In this document: in pieces, positions 32,006 to 43,637 of the stretch | Layout: each line of letters opens with the position of its first letter | How positions within the stretch are numbered: position 1 is the first letter of the stretch | NCBI GenBank assembly: GCA_036873755.1 | Contig: JAVTVY010033733.1 | Span: forward strand, 62,001 to 126,000 | DNA from: Hanleya hanleyi | Lineage: Eukaryota; Mollusca; Polyplacophora; Lepidopleurida; Hanleyidae | DNA: 64,000 nt | Direction: 5' to 3' | Translations under genes and position numbers: made by a program | The notes under the pieces: generated by a model | What the model saw: only the letters and a program-made list of their open reading frames with translations | Database searches by the model: none | Told to the model about the DNA's origin: nothing

Positions 32006-33866
32006 ATGTCGTCTTCCTGCAAGATGTCAACAACGAGCGACTCTTCCGGTGAAAACAAACGTTTTGGCGATCTAACAGAAACAGAAATGAAAAAACTTTT
32101 GAGGGAGAAAGATTCCCGAAACACTCAAAGGGCGACCGAAACAGCTGTCAGAGTTTTGAGGGCCTATCTTCTGGAGAAAAATCTCTCGGCGGCATTTGAA
32201 GACCTGGACCCGGTTCGCCTCGATCAACTTCTGGCAAAATTTTACACCGAAGCTCGAACGGAAAAGGGAAACTTGGCACGGTACAAGAAGACGAGTCTGT
32301 TTTCGCTTAGGCATGGACTCAACCGACATCTACAATCCACAGACCCATCAGTTGACCTCATCAACGGCAAGGATTTCCGTGCGTCACAGCTGTCATTCAA
32401 GGCCATGTGTAAAGAGCTGAAGCGAGAAGGAATGGGTGGAATTGATCACCATCCCCCGGTCGACAAGGCTGACCTAGAAAAACTTTACCGGTCGTTCGAT
32501 CTGTCTGATCCCCAGTCGCTGCAGGCTAAAGTCTTCGTTGATATCGTGCTATATTTGGCCAGGCGTGGCAGAGAAAATCTACGAGAGTTAAAGATATCTG
32601 ACTTCTCCTGCACCTCAGACCCAAACGGCACTATGTATATTTACATGGACAAGGACGAACTGACCAAGAACCATCAGAGTGACCCCAACACTGCAAAGGG
32701 CAGAATGTATGAGATCAAAGGTAAATCCTAAATAAATTAAATCAGTCCTCGAAATATAGCTGAAATATTGGTAAACGCTACGTTAAACTTATAACTCTCT
32801 CTCTATCTCTGTCTTATTTATTTCAAAACTTATAACTATCTGTACGTACATGTATGACCAATGGATAAACCACATACTCCAACAACATAATTTTGTTCAC
32901 CGGTATTTACAATATATAGAAGAAAAACAGTTTTTTAAAACAACTGTTGAACATACATGTATTCATTTTATTGTATGTTCAATTTACTCTTGATCATGTC
33001 ATGATTAATGCAAATAATTTAAAAATATTAATGTATTATCTACAGTTGTTAGTTGTCCGTTCAATCTTAGTATGAGACCAGGTATCTTGTATCATATATT
33101 GTCTTTTTCTCACCATCCATCCAATCATTCTAAATGCTGGTATTTCATTTTAATTTCAGATAATGACCTCTGTCCAGTGAGGTCATTCGTGAAGTACAAG
33201 AGGATGTTGTGTCACAGGTGTCCATATCTCTTTCAAAGAGTACGCGAGGAGCCAACTGAAGACGGCTGTTACTTTGAATGTTCACCGATGGGACATAACA
33301 AGCTTGGTAGAATGATGTCGGTTCTCAGCGTTAACGCCAAGCTATCACAAGTTTATACCAATCATAGTCTGCGCGCTACGGCGGTTCACATCCTCGATGT
33401 CGCCCAGTTCCCGAGCCGACACATCATGGCCGTGACTGGACACAAGTCCGAAACAAGCCTGAAGACCTACACTGGATACACAGATGACAGCACCAAGAGG
33501 CGAATGTCGAATACTATAAGTGACATAACTGTAGGTACCGGTAACGTTAAGAAGGAAGTGCAAAATGTCACAACCGCGGAAGAAGATCCTGACATCAACT
33601 TGGATACAGTCAACAGCTGTGATCTCATTCCATTGTCCGATTCGCAGGTGGACAATTTGCTGAGTGAATTCGATGCTGACAACGATTTCGACGATGTGAT
33701 ACGAGCAATGCCCAATACGTCTCGTCCAACCAGTGTGGGCAATACGGTATCAACCAATTATCACCTCAGTGTTCCTCAGCAGCAGAGCTCTCGTCTGTGG
33801 CCAGCACCCATTATTACAGGAAATAATGCAAATGTTACCATAAATTACCAAATCTTTCAGAAGTAG
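32006..33866 (+). CDS. Crypton-type tyrosine recombinase (DUF3504), two exons, copy 1
   Basis: Exon 1 runs 32006-32720 from a true ATG. A GTAAAT donor at 32721 and a TTTCAG acceptor at 33154-33159 define a 439 bp phase-1 intron, and exon 2 is 33160-33866. The 473-residue product has a core-binding domain (about 35-115) and a catalytic domain (about 150-350) with RRGREN (186-191), a possible catalytic Lys in ELTKNHQ (K221), CPVRSF (243-248), the HSLR box (H307, R310), TGHKS (H333) and the nucleophile LKTYTG (Y342). All catalytic positions are present. The ~130-residue tail is acidic, then polar. Compared with copy 2 it has a 6 bp insertion (32276-32281) adding Ala-Arg in the core-binding domain. 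DUF3504 is the domain shared with KIAA1958, ZMYM and QRICH1 proteins, which derive from Cryptons. Confidence 0.85.
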
Positions 33867-34444
33867 GCTCTCGAAGGTCCTATGTTGAGATATGTGATGT
33901 TGCAGATACTTTTTACAGTATTTTCTACAGTTGTTATTCATTTCATTGTGAAGTTTCATGTACTCTGGGCAAACCAACTGTGATATTTCCCATGTGAAAA
34001 TTGGAAACTAACTATCCTAAGGGCAGAAGGAGACGGACGCTGACTGGAACAATGTGTTTAACACAGCCTTCATTTTTGTGTTTCAGCAGTACAGTTTTTC
34101 TCAAATACATTAGTGATTTACAAAATTGGAGTTTCTCAGAATATTTATTGGAATACTACCCACATGTCTCTGGATTTCCATTGCGTATGATAGGAAGAGT
34201 AACATTTCCTACGTGTACATGTGTTTCATATCATGTTCAAATAAATATATCATTCATCTCACACTTTATCATTGTTTCTGCAGTTAATATTGGTGAATGT
34301 AATTATTCAGTCAATTTATCATTGACATATAAGCTTAGATTAGTAATGATTTCCTAATTAATCGTCGATGTCAAAATATCGCATATCACGTGTACAGCTA
34401 TGAACCAATCAGATCATCGATATTTATAAATAATATAATAAAAT

Positions 34445-34585
34445 AATTATTGACTGGTGATGTGGTGGACACGACATAATATTGACCAGGGAAAACCAAT
34501 ATCGACCTCGGCCTTCGGCCTCAGTCGATATTGGTTTTCCCTGGTCAATATTATGTCGTGTCCACCACATCACCAGTCAATAATT
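34445..34585. repeat. Terminal hairpin of copy 1: 62 bp perfect arms
   Basis: 34445-34506 is the exact reverse complement of 34524-34585. The 17 base loop, CTCGGCCTTCGGCCTCA, can fold again on GGCC. It starts 16 bases outside the right TIR and ends two bases before the junction 7-mer. Single-stranded, it would form a 70 bp stem. The copy 2 equivalent is 37225-37365, identical as far as I can see. Confidence 0.9.
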
Positions 34586-34791
34586 GTATATTATTATATA
34601 ATCTATAAATATGGATGATATGATTGGTTCATAGCTGTACACGTGATATGTGATATTTTCTTATGTCGCATGGCTTGTCCATGCGATATAAGTTTTGGGG
34701 GCACCGCCCATTAGCCATATATGGAGACATGACGTCATGCTGAATTTCAGCCAATCCAAAATGCATAAACCATTCACTGTGGAGAGCGGAC

Positions 34792-36646
34792 ATGTCGTCT
34801 TCCTGCAAGATGTCAACAACGAGCGACTCTTCCGGTGAAAACAAACGTTTTGGCGATCTAACAGAAACAGAAATGAAAAAACTTTTGAGGGAGAAAGATT
34901 CCCGAAACACTCAAAGGGCGACCGAAACAGCTGTCAGAGTTTTGAGGGCCTATCTTCTGGAGAAAAATCTCTCGGCGGCATTTGAAGACCTGGACCCGGT
35001 TCGCCTCGATCAACTTCTGGCAAAATTTTACACCGAAGCTCGAACGGAAAAGGGAAACTTGTACAAGAAGACGAGTCTGTTTTCGCTTAGGCATGGACTC
35101 AACCGACATCTACAATCCACAGACCCATCAGTTGACCTCATCAACGGCAAGGATTTCCGTGCGTCACAGCTGTCATTCAAGGCCATGTGTAAAGAGCTGA
35201 AGCGAGAAGGAATGGGTGGAATTGATCACCATCCCCCGGTCGACAAGGCTGACCTAGAAAAACTTTACCGGTCGTTCGATCTGTCTGATCCCCAGTCGCT
35301 GCAGGCTAAAGTCTTCGTTGATATCGTGCTATATTTGGCCAGGCGTGGCAGAGAAAATCTACGAGAGTTAAAGATATCTGACTTCTCCTGCACCTCAGAC
35401 CCAAACGGCACTATGTATATTTACATGGACAAGGACGAACTGACCAAGAACCATCAGAGTGACCCCAACACTGCAAAGGGCAGAATGTATGAGATCAAAG
35501 GTAAATCCTAAATAAATTAAATCAGTCCTCGAAATATAGCTGAAATATTGGTAAACGCTACGTTAAACTTATAACTCTCTCTCTATCTCTGTCTTATTTA
35601 TTTCAAAACTTATAACTATCTGTACGTACATGTATGACCAATGGATAAACCACATACTCCAACAACATAATTTTGTTCACCGGTATTTACAATATATAGA
35701 AGAAAAACAGTTTTTTAAAACAACTGTTGAACATACATGTATTCATTTTATTGTATGTTCAATTTACTCTTGATCATGTCATGATTAATGCAAATAATTT
35801 AAAAATATTAATGTATTATCTACAGTTGTTAGTTGTCCGTTCAATCTTAGTATGAGACCAGGTATCTTGTATCATATATTGTCTTTTTCTCACCATCCAT
35901 CCAATCATTCTAAATGCTGGTATTTTATTTTAATTTCAGATAATGACCTCTGTCCAGTGAGGTCATTCGTGAAGTACAAGAGGATGTTGTGTCACAGGTG
36001 TCCATATCTCTTTCAAAGAGTACGCGAGGAGCCAACTGAAGACGGCTGTTACTTTGAATGTTCACCGATGGGACATAACAAGCTTGGTAGAATGATGTCG
36101 GTTCTCAGCGTTAACGCCAAGCTATCACAAGTTTATACCAATCATAGTCTGCGCGCTACGGCGGTTCACATCCTCGATGTCGCCCAGTTCCCGAGCCGAC
36201 ACATCATGGCCGTGACTGGACACAAGTCCGAAACAAGCCTGAAGACCTACACTGGATACACAGATGACAGCACCAAGAGGCGAATGTCGAATACTATAAG
36301 TGACATAACTGTAGGTACCGGTAACGTTAAGAAGGAAGTGCAAAATGTCACAACCGCGGAAGAAGATCCTGACATCAACTTGGATACAGTCAACAGCTGT
36401 GATCTCATTCCATTGTCCGATTCGCAGGTGGACAATTTGCTGAGTGAATTCGATGCTGACAACGATTTCGACGATGTGATACGAGCAATGCCCAATACGT
36501 CTCGTCCAACCAGTGTGGGCAATACGGTATCAACCAATTATCACCTCAGTGTTCCTCAGCAGCAGAGCTCTCGTCTGTGGCCAGCACCCATTATTACAGG
36601 AAATAATGCAAATGTTACCATAAATTACCAAATCTTTCAGAAGTAG
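34792..36646 (+). CDS. Crypton-type tyrosine recombinase (DUF3504), two exons, copy 2
   Basis: Exon 1 is 34792-35500, intron 35501-35939, exon 2 35940-36646, giving 471 residues. All catalytic residues of copy 1 are kept, two positions lower. GNLYKKTS here, rather than GNLARYKKTS, fits what I remember of the family better, so copy 1 probably carries the insertion. The same CRE and CCAAT motifs precede it, and an AATAAA lies at 37020-37025. Both genes look intact enough to be active. Confidence 0.85.
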
Positions 36647-37224
36647 GCTCTCGAAGGTCCTATGTTGAGATATGTGATGTTGCAGATACTTTTTACAGTA
36701 TTTTCTACAGTTGTTATTCATTTCATTGTGAAGTTTCATGTACTCTGGGCAAACCAACTGTGATATTTCCCATGTGAAAATTGGAAACTAACTATCCTAA
36801 GGGCAGAAGGAGACGGACGCTGACTGGAACAATGTGTTTAACACAGCCTTCATTTATGTGTTTCAGCAGTACAGTTTTTCTCAAATACATTAGTGATTTA
36901 CAAAATTGGAGTTTCTCAGAATATTTATTGGAATACTACCCACATGTCTCTGGATTTCCATTGCGTATGATAGGAAGAGTAACATTTCCTACGTGTACAT
37001 GTGTTTCATATCATGTTCAAATAAATATATCATTCATCTCACACTTTATCATTGTTTCTGCAGTTAATATTGGTGAATGTAATTATTCAGTCAATTTATC
37101 ATTGACATATAAGCTTAGATTAGTAATGATTTCCTAATTAATCGTCGATGTCAAAATATCGCATATCACGTGTACAGCTATGAACCAATCAGATCATCGA
37201 TATTTATAAATAATATAATAAAAT

Positions 37225-37365
37225 AATTATTGACTGGTGATGTGGTGGACACGACATAATATTGACCAGGGAAAACCAATATCGACCTCGGCCTTCGGCC
37301 TCAGTCGATATTGGTTTTCCCTGGTCAATATTATGTCGTGTCCACCACATCACCAGTCAATAATT
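37225..37365. repeat. Terminal hairpin of copy 2
   Basis: Same 62 bp arms and 17 base loop as at 34445-34585. It ends two bases before the last ATATTAT and the LINE flank. Confidence 0.9.
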
Positions 37366-37374
37366 GTATATTAT

Positions 37375-37445
37375 CAGGGCCTGCAGCAGAATCGTTAGCT
37401 TTCGCGAGAGTAGCATGAAGTTTTCAATTGTAGGCTTCACGGTTG
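37375..37445 (-). pseudogene. LINE reverse-transcriptase remnant, part 1
   Basis: The minus strand reads LHATLAKANDSAAGPDNI up to the junction with the recombinase elements and is continued in frame by HYRLLKHLPE at 31808. This is the RT 0/1 region of a Jockey/CR1-like LINE. Further upstream sequence (to about 37560) is too decayed to assign. Confidence 0.65.
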
Positions 37446-37574
37446 GTAACGTTATGGTAACGTAAACATAACATAGAGCATCTGTTTGTAGTACTAGTGC
37501 TATCTGACGCTTATATAGCATTACAACAGATCAGATGCATGTTGAGTAAGTAGGCACAAAGAGGGGATATACTG

Positions 37575-38005
37575 GATATGTGATTGGGAAAATAAGAGAA
37601 ATACAAGCGTTTAGTCCGTCATTCAATATTTAACCGTCGTCCATTAAATAACTTCGCGTCCATAATCCATAGACCTGTTCCATATAACAGCATTATCACC
37701 ACGTTTAACAAAAACAAACAAGAACACAGTTTTCAATGATGCCGAGAAGACATCATGATGTTCTAAAAATATCAAATCCGTACCGCTGATCAGTATTCTT
37801 CATCCATAATTTTCGTTGTAAAGTCTTTATCTAGAGAATGGTGTATCTCAGTCACGCTTAGATTGCGATTGTCCATATCAACACCAAGAGGATCGTATAG
37901 TCCATGGGTTCATACGACCCCAACCTCTGGGTTAATCGAAATTTGACACAAGTTACGAAATGTAACGCCATAGATCTTCAACGCTACGCTCGTATTTTGC
38001 TATGA
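37575..38005 (-). pseudogene. 3' end of an unassigned retroelement (SNIP/PAY family), copy 1
   Basis: The minus strand carries the last codons IAKYERSV and a ~400 base 3' UTR that matches 46985-47400, 48515-48800 and 49990-50405. The 3' end is marked by GAATGACGGAC-AAACGCTTGTA. Coding sequence beyond the last ten codons is replaced by a tandem array at 38005. Confidence 0.65.
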
Positions 38006-38412
38006 CTGACCAGCATAGACTCGTACCTTGCAATATCGATGGGCCACGCAAATTTTACACTGTCCATCAATTATAGACGTCCGATCCACTGATCAGTATA
38101 GATTGGTACCGTGCGATATCGCTGGACCATGCACATTTTACCTTGTCCATCACTTACAGGCTTCCGATTCACTGACCAGTATAGAATCGTTCCTTGTACT
38201 ACCGATTGACCATGCACATTTTACATTGTACATCAATTGTAGGCGTCCAATCCACTGACCAGTATAAACTAGTACCTTGCAACAGCGATGGACCATGCAC
38301 AATTTACACTGTCAATCTATTATAGTCGTCCGATCCGCTGACCAGTTTTGACTCTTACCTTGTAATATAGATGGACCATGCCCATTTTACATTGTCAATC
38401 AATTATATGTCA
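38005..38412. repeat. Tandem array, five units of about 80-90 bp
   Basis: CTGACCAGTATAGACTCGTA or a variant recurs near 38007, 38089, 38179, 38258 and 38339. Each is followed by CCTTGCAATATCGATGGACC and ATGCACATTTTACA-TGTCAATC. It begins exactly where the retroelement's coding tail stops. Confidence 0.8.
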
Positions 38413-38734
38413 TCGTACACTTGGTTGTTGGCACTGGAATAGAAATAGCACAGTTGATCCGTCATCTATTTTGTGTGTAGCTTATTCAATATATCTGTAC
38501 AATACCCTTCTCCTTCTCTCACTGTGTGAATCTGTGGAGAAACTGAGGGTTCCCCACTTGTCATTTATGCTGGGCATAGTGCTGGCGATATTGTCGGGGA
38601 CCCTGTTTGATGACGTGCATTCCATTGATGCTTTGGAAGGGCGGATAAAGGCTTATTGACAATCATAGAAGAGCATTTGACCCAGTATTGACCTTTGTGC
38701 ACTTAAACTTGGGGAGGTGACGGGGAGGGTACGG

Positions 38735-39212
38735 GAAGGGCAAATAACTCTCATATTCGTTCACCCTGTCTGCCAAAAAAAGGTAAGCGGAGATTTTCGT
38801 CAGAACTGTTTCCGGGTCGTTTTTGAGCTGGATTTTGACATTTCTGTAACAATTCCTGACATAATTTACTGGAAAACCCATTCCATAACATAAATTGTAT
38901 AATTTTGTCAAGTTCTTCAGAAAACAAGTTGGCGTTAATGCAAAGTTTGCGTGCTCGATCTATCAAAGTTCTTATCCATGTTACTTTCCGGGACCAAGCT
39001 TCGAAACTAGTGTAGTGTACATATAACCCAGTATGTGTTGACTTTCGGTAAACTGTAGTACCATCATTCACAATTTTCCAATCCAATAAATTAACATCAT
39101 TTTTGTTAACAAAAACTTCATGTGTAAACTGCAATAGTTCAGTTGAATCCCACGCATAACCATAGTGGTTGATGGGCAGTAGCTTTTTTGATTGGAATGC
39201 CCAAATATTCAA
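38735..39212 (-). pseudogene. Penelope-like RT remnant, third lineage
   Basis: The minus-strand frame reads LLDWKIVNDGTTVYRKSTHT, GLYVHYTSFEAWSRKVTWI and ENLRLPFFGRQGERI before a stop. The order, a TxVYRKxTHTGLY motif, then a TLIDRAxKLC helix, then a xLRLPFxGxxGE step, is the thumb-to-linker region of PLE proteins that usually continue into a GIY-YIG domain. None follows here. Nothing recognisable lies upstream of 39212. Confidence 0.6.
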
Positions 39213-40129
39213 ACAAGTAAATGAAAGTGTTAAGAGCTATATAACAGTGGCTAGCTCCATTTGCACTGACGAACAGTATGTGGGTCATCTCTGATATGCC
39301 GAATTTTGTATCCATAACCGACTACAGAGAACGACTTAACATGTTAAGCTCTCAAATCTTTTACAGTCTATCTGGGGATTACGATTTCAATGGTGTTTCA
39401 CTTACCAACGTTAGTCCCTAAGCTACCGATTTTGAATAGATAGATAATAAGTCAAGGAAATGACGATATAATCCAACTAAAGGACGGAAGGTCATACATT
39501 GATTATGGAGAGCGAATCAGACCAAACTCTGACTCATAGTGTATGCGAACCTATTCAAATAGTACCGAACGCCGACTTCACGAGAAAGGATGCAGACTGC
39601 GAAAATGTTGAAAATTGGGGTCTTCATAAACTCAGAACCGGAACCTGTCCAGCGAGAGCGGAGCAAGATGTGTAACGTCAGCTGCTCGGTGAATTGCCAG
39701 AAGGACCACCATAAGCTCCCTGGTACTGGGAGGCTTGCTGGCCATTGACAAGTCCCATAGTCCTGAAAGTTCAGTCCCGGAATCAAGATGATGTGTCCCG
39801 TAGCCAAATGATGAAGCATTATTATGGAGTCCCAATGCTGACGAGAAACTTAACTCCCATATATGTTCCTCGGCGAAAGTTTTGCTGAAAGAATAGCTTT
39901 ACAAAATCTTTGCTACCTTTCTGGTTGTAGCCTGATCTACTTTTAGCAAGTATCTAATGTCCCGTCTCGCTCTTCGAATACGGTCCTTGGGTACCTCAAC
40001 AATTTCAACATGCATATTTTGCACATGTATATCATTATCATAATATACACATATCCAAACATACTCCCAAATCAATTGTTTCATTAAAAAGAATACATAC
40101 TTTTAAGAATAGGATAAAGCTTACCACCA
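39213..40129. other. No recognisable feature
   Basis: Only short frames without motif are seen. Confidence 0.4.
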
Positions 40130-42530
40130 ATACCTACATTTAATCATTTATACGGAAGACTATCAGTCCAGACCATGTCAAGGTTTTACTCAGGTCAATA
40201 AATGTCTCATACCCTTTTGTTTCAGCACATTTCTCATGTTCGATAATATTCCTGGGAGTTAGAGTATGCTCAGTTGTCCGTTATGAATGATCTCATTTTC
40301 TTTATATTGTGTTTGGAGTCTATTCAATAATATCTTCTTGAACATTTTGCCCAAACATCTCGTTACAGTGATACCCCTATAGTTTGATGAATCACACTTG
40401 TTATCCTTTTTGTGCGGAGGGATAATGAGGCCTTTGTTCTAGACAGAAGGGAAATCTCCAGTAGATTATATTGTAAAGTTTATAAAGAGGTTTAGAGAGA
40501 ACGGATACAACCATACTTGAGAACTTCATTAATTATACCATCCTCAGCTGCACCCTTGCCAAGTTTAAGACCTTTTGGCAGCTTGGTTAACTTCTATTGA
40601 AATGGGACTGTCAAAAAGATCATTATGTGTATTGTTAGATTATAATTTAATCCTTCGGACTGAAGTTGTTTGGAGAATTCAAGGTCTTCCACAGTATTAT
40701 TTCATGATAATTTTTTTAAGTGTTTGATGAAATCAGCATCATTGAAAACGTCATTAGAAGATATGCATTCTGTTTTGAGCTGCTGTAATAGATTCCAAAA
40801 CTGCTCTGGGTCGCTGTCTGTGAGAGAATCAAGTTGACGAAGAATGCCTGTTTTATAATCCCTTCTAGACTGGGACAGGATACGTCTCTATCTGGACAGA
40901 AAGGAATAAAATTTGATGACGCAACGCATATTCCGTTGGATCTTTGTTGAGTAGTTTTTTTACCTGTTTTAAAGTTTATCCTTACATGATCGATTGAACC
41001 ATGGTTTATTTTTCGCCATTTTTCGGTAAACTTTCAGTTTTTTAAATGTTCGAAATCGTAAAATTTCGTCTTGGGAGGGAGCTCTCTGTGTTTGCAGGAC
41101 AGATTGTAACATTATTATCACAGGTGAAAATACAATGATCTGAGAAGAATGAGAAATCGCTCACTTTAAACCTTAGTATCTGTGGTGGAAATCCAGTTTA
41201 AGTGGTTGAGTGAGTGAGCGAGTGAGTAGTAGGGTTTAACGTCGCTTTCCACCTTGTTTCAGTCATATCACGACGGTGCCTACATGTGCCAGAACACGAG
41301 AGTGCTCACAGTTCCTATTACCCTGGACACTGATCAACCCAGCCAGCACAGCACCCGATCACCCATCCATGTATTACCGAGCTTAACGTTACTTAACAAC
41401 ATGTAGTCAGTCTACCACGCTACAGCCACCATATTGAACAGATGTAAATTCTGTGTCACCAAGAGTCCGCTCGTTATAAATTCTCATTTGAGATTTCCGA
41501 CACAGTTCCAAAAGTAACTTACCACTATAATCAACTAACTGAACGTCTAAATTATTTCTCAATATTGGAACATCAGGTGAATAGATGTCCTCGGAATATG
41601 TTTCGTACCATCTGATGAGACAAAATCTTTAGCTATGTTGGTACGTGCATTGAAGTCTCCCATGTCCATGATTTCTCCATATTGTTGCGAAGCCCTTTTT
41701 AGCATATTAATAATGAAGCAGAGACTAGCAAGAGTGAGCCTTAAAGTGTGGAAGCGTGTCAAACGGGTCTCGTGACATTATAAACGACAATAAACATTTT
41801 CCTGGATCGTGTGGCTAGAAACAGAGATGCAAAATGATCATAGTCTGTGAAATAGATTTAATCATACTTACAATATATAAAACCATGATGAAAAGTATGA
41901 ACTTCGAGGCATAGCCAAGTAGAAAACGGAAAAAGGAACCAAACTCTCTGGATGTAGAAATCAAATCTCTCTGAATTCAGACGTCGCGGGCCGCAGTATA
42001 ACTGATCAAAGGCGACTCAATAGAAGTTGGCTGGATAATTGTGACTGACACTTAAGAAAGTTGACGTATTCAACTATAGGTCAGTTAAACAGTTACCGCC
42101 GCGCGTACTGCATAACGTGGTGGTTGAAATGATGCATCCACTGATGCATTTACGTTCTGATGAGTATCAGAAGTATTGAGCAAATCTTGGAATCTATTTT
42201 CCCAGGTTCTAAGGCATCAGGGTCGCTTACTACATATCCGAGTGTTTAGACGGCGCAGTCAGCTTGGTCACCCCTTGTATGATATCCGATTTCACATAAA
42301 TACAAATTCCACTAGAATTACCCCACGCACGTTCGTGTTTTTGACTGTGATTGGAAACGAGACTTTCATACCCACAAATAGGGAAGTTATCAGCTTTAGA
42401 ATTAACTGACGAAGTTTCAACAAAACACATTAACGAGTTGAATGAACAATGGATCCTGAAACGTCTCTTCCGTAAAACCGTGAACAATCCACAACCTCAA
42501 CTTCAGTCGTTGATGCGTTCGAGACTTCAC
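40130..42530 (-). pseudogene. Decayed LINE with APE endonuclease and reverse transcriptase
   Basis: On the minus strand, in order: an AP-endonuclease start (VHGFTEETFQDPLF near 42460-42500; NFPICGYESLVSNHSQK and GICIYVKSDI at 42270-42400), MGDFNARTN (about 41650-41680), a linker with KPWF near 41000 and QSRRDYKTGILRQLDSLTD (about 40800-40870), and RT blocks NYRGITVTRCLGKMFKKIL (about 40330-40390) and GYETFIDLSKTL (about 40180-40215). GDFNARTN is an APE hallmark, and SNYRG-T is the RT 2 block. Many stops and frameshifts; not functional. A SINE-like body interrupts it. The best fit is a Jockey/CR1-like group. Confidence 0.7.
41195..41440 (+). mobile_element. SINE-like element, copy 1
   Basis: A GAGTGAGTGAGCGAGTGAGT start is followed by GGGTTTAACGTCGCTTTC, CAGTCATATCACGACGG and CATCCATGTATTACCGAGCT. 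Bodies with a TTTAACGTCGCTTTCAACAA and TTTCAGTCATATCACGAC core are, from memory, common in molluscan genomes. It sits inside the decayed LINE. Confidence 0.6.
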
Positions 42531-43637
42531 CAAGAAAAAAAAACAATGTTAAATTTCAGTCCATTACTGCACAGCTGGGGAGGGGGGGGGGATCAAGATT
42601 ATTTGGACACGTGGCAAAAGCAGACCATGAGTTTTGGAGACCAAGCCATGGGTTTCTCACGCCCTGTCCAGAATACATACACGCAGGATGGAAAGATCAT
42701 GGAGAAGTGGGCTTCGACGGAATAGAATGATATCCTGATGTCTGTTGAGGTAGTGCAGGATGAAATGGGTTAGGATATGCGGACGCGGAATAATTCCATG
42801 AAAGACCTGCATGTACACGCTGGTCGCTATTGTCCCAATGAAGTGTAGACGAGCTCACGCCGCTGTCCTGGCTATTATCTTTCTTCCTGTCCGCATCGTC
42901 TGACCTTCTCTCATTAGTTGATGTTATGGGAACACTTTTGAGCAAATAAATGAGATTGACATCTGAAGAAGAGTACCACAAGCAAAAGCGCAGTGGAGGA
43001 TAATTCTCGGCAGGCCTTTAGATGGATTTTAGATGGATTTAGATGGATTTTAGCGAAGAATTAGCATGTTATTTTCCTATGTTGGACATCAGAGTAATGG
43101 GCTGAACCGAAGGAAAAGTTAGGAGTCAACGTCTAACAATCTTAGATCATGTGCTTGTTTATAGCCATGAAGTTTAATAGAATACATGATAGCACATTTC
43201 ACATTGTACAGTCCGATGATTCAGGGATCTCCTCCTTTAAATTCGCATTGTCAACCATTTCGACATTTCGAAAGAAGCCACTTCCGTACCATGTCCATTA
43301 TTATCAGGAAGGGGGTGCGGGGCGGGGATAATTTAGAAGTTAGATGAGTCCTATAAAGAATTTGGTCCCCCCAGACTTCAAGCGACAAAACGTTGCTCCC
43401 CCTTAATAAGTGCATGACAAAATTTGGTCTCCCAACTTCTGTAATATTCTTCACAACAGTTGTGGTGGCTTAGATTTTCAGTATATATAATATACAATGA
43501 ACTATAAATTCTAATGATGGTTTGTGGGATTGGCCGCATCATGTGTGTTATGATATAATTGCTTTCAAAATATTTATGTGGTCTCTATTATGCACAGATG
43601 ATCAGATTCGGAGGTATAGATATTTATGAAATAATAT
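42531..43637. other. No recognisable gene
   Basis: A plus-strand frame at 42351-42725 is mostly the shadow of the LINE start. A short duplicated TTTTAGATGGATTTAGATGG phrase lies at 43020-43055. Nothing else is recognised. Confidence 0.4.

Larger units (their letters stand above)
31802..34594 (+). mobile_element. Crypton-like tyrosine-recombinase element, copy 1
   Basis: A 2.79 kb unit bounded by ATATTAT at 31802-31808 and 34588-34594. In order it has: left TIR (31818-31873), a small CGCATGG-CCATGCG hairpin (31881-31899), a promoter-like region, a two-exon recombinase gene (32006-33866), a 3' region with AATAAA at 34240-34245, right TIR (34373-34428) and a terminal hairpin (34445-34585). Cryptons are DNA transposons that use a tyrosine recombinase and usually lack TIRs, so the TIR-plus-hairpin ends are unusual. 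Copy 2 follows directly in the same orientation. Confidence 0.8.
34588..37374 (+). mobile_element. Crypton-like tyrosine-recombinase element, copy 2
   Basis: Directly repeats copy 1 (offset 2786 before and 2780 after the 6 bp difference). By eye I find only that gap and about two substitutions (C/T near 33146 vs 35926, T/A near 34076 vs 36856). It is bounded by ATATTAT at 34588-34594 and 37368-37374. The two form a head-to-tail dimer. Confidence 0.85.

Noticed and set aside
33072..33159. Upstream extension of the second recombinase exon as a separate gene start
   Set aside because: The acceptor at 33159 and phase-1 joining to the donor at 32721 restore the expected protein; the extra residues are intron.
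34001..34357. 118-residue frame after the recombinase gene, also present in copy 2
   Set aside because: Present twice only because the elements are duplicates; it contains the AATAAA signal and no motif, so it is taken as 3' UTR.
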